From: Bradyrhizobium sp.
GTDB lineage: Bacteria; Pseudomonadota; Alphaproteobacteria; Rhizobiales; Xanthobacteraceae
Reading direction: 5' to 3'
NCBI GenBank assembly: GCA_025960445.1
Contig: JAICIT010000141.1
Span: forward strand, 1-6,679
DNA: 6,679 nt
Positions within the stretch are counted from its first letter, which is position 1. The number at the start of each line of letters is the position of its first letter. The notes under the pieces were generated by a model, which made no database searches, was not told the origin of the DNA, and worked only from the letters and a program-made list of their open reading frames with translations. Positions 6,605 through 6,679 of the stretch are shown here, one piece after another. The position numbers and the translations under genes were made by a program.

Positions 6605-6679
6605 CTAGTGGTCCTTGATTCTAACATTCGCAAAGACCCTCGCTGAAACGGGATGCGAATGTTAGAATCAGACCACTAG
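6605..6679. repeat. Long near-perfect hairpin 2 (CTAG-ended palindromic element)
   Basis: CTAGTGGTC (6605-6613) pairs with GACCACTAG (6671-6679). A two-base bulge CT (6614-6615) follows. Then TGATTCTAACATTCGCA (6616-6632) pairs perfectly over 17 bases with 6654-6670, leaving a 21-base loop. The 26-pair stem shares CTAGTGG, GATT and ACATTCGC with hairpin 1, 13 AT-rich bases to its left. The element ends exactly at the window edge, so its right flank and any further copies are unseen. Confidence 0.88.

Noticed and set aside
6427..6669. Four GANTC (CcrM methylation) sites at 6427, 6453, 6617 and 6665
   Set aside because: GANTC also occurs repeatedly in the coding regions of this window, so no real clustering can be claimed by eye; two of the four are simply the mirrored arms of hairpin 2.
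6513..6679. Hairpins as ordinary rho-independent terminators
   Set aside because: No T-run follows either stem on either strand, and the adjacent transporter is transcribed away from them; the shared CTAG-ended design fits a repeat element better.

Overview
The window looks like a chromosomal segment from a Bradyrhizobium-type alphaproteobacterium (Bradyrhizobium or a near relative in the Nitrobacteraceae). The reasons are the GC-rich coding style, the soluble histidine kinase built from repeated GAF units (a form I associate with this group), and an interspersed-palindrome type of repeat at the right edge. This placement is from recognition of style, not from a database comparison.

Layout, left to right. 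Bases 1-1338 (+) are the 3' part of a thiamine-diphosphate-dependent enzyme of the acetolactate synthase/decarboxylase superfamily; its N-terminus lies outside the window. A 164-base gap (1339-1502) with a small perfect palindrome and a weak promoter candidate precedes a two-gene signalling operon. This is a cytosolic sensor histidine kinase with three tandem GAF units (1503-4043), translationally coupled through ATGA to a single-domain response regulator (4040-4429). On the minus strand, converging with only 7 bases between stop codons, is a 73-residue hypothetical protein (4437-4658) with a good ribosome binding site. Upstream of it on the same strand is a 14-helix DHA2-type drug/H+ antiporter (4807-6381).

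The last 167 bases (6513-6679) hold two adjacent, related but non-identical long hairpins separated by 13 bases. Both begin and end with CTAG and share the modules CTAGTGG, GATT and ACATTCGC. They differ by changes that are matched on both arms, so base pairing is preserved. This is the most unusual element here: either a paired REP/BIME-like repeat or two small IS630-type MITEs.

How the genes relate: the kinase and regulator almost certainly form one phosphotransfer pair, but the regulator has no output domain, so its target is outside the window or is a protein partner. The ThDP enzyme, the transporter and the small protein show no firm functional link to the kinase pair. I see no tRNA, rRNA, CRISPR array or complete insertion sequence.
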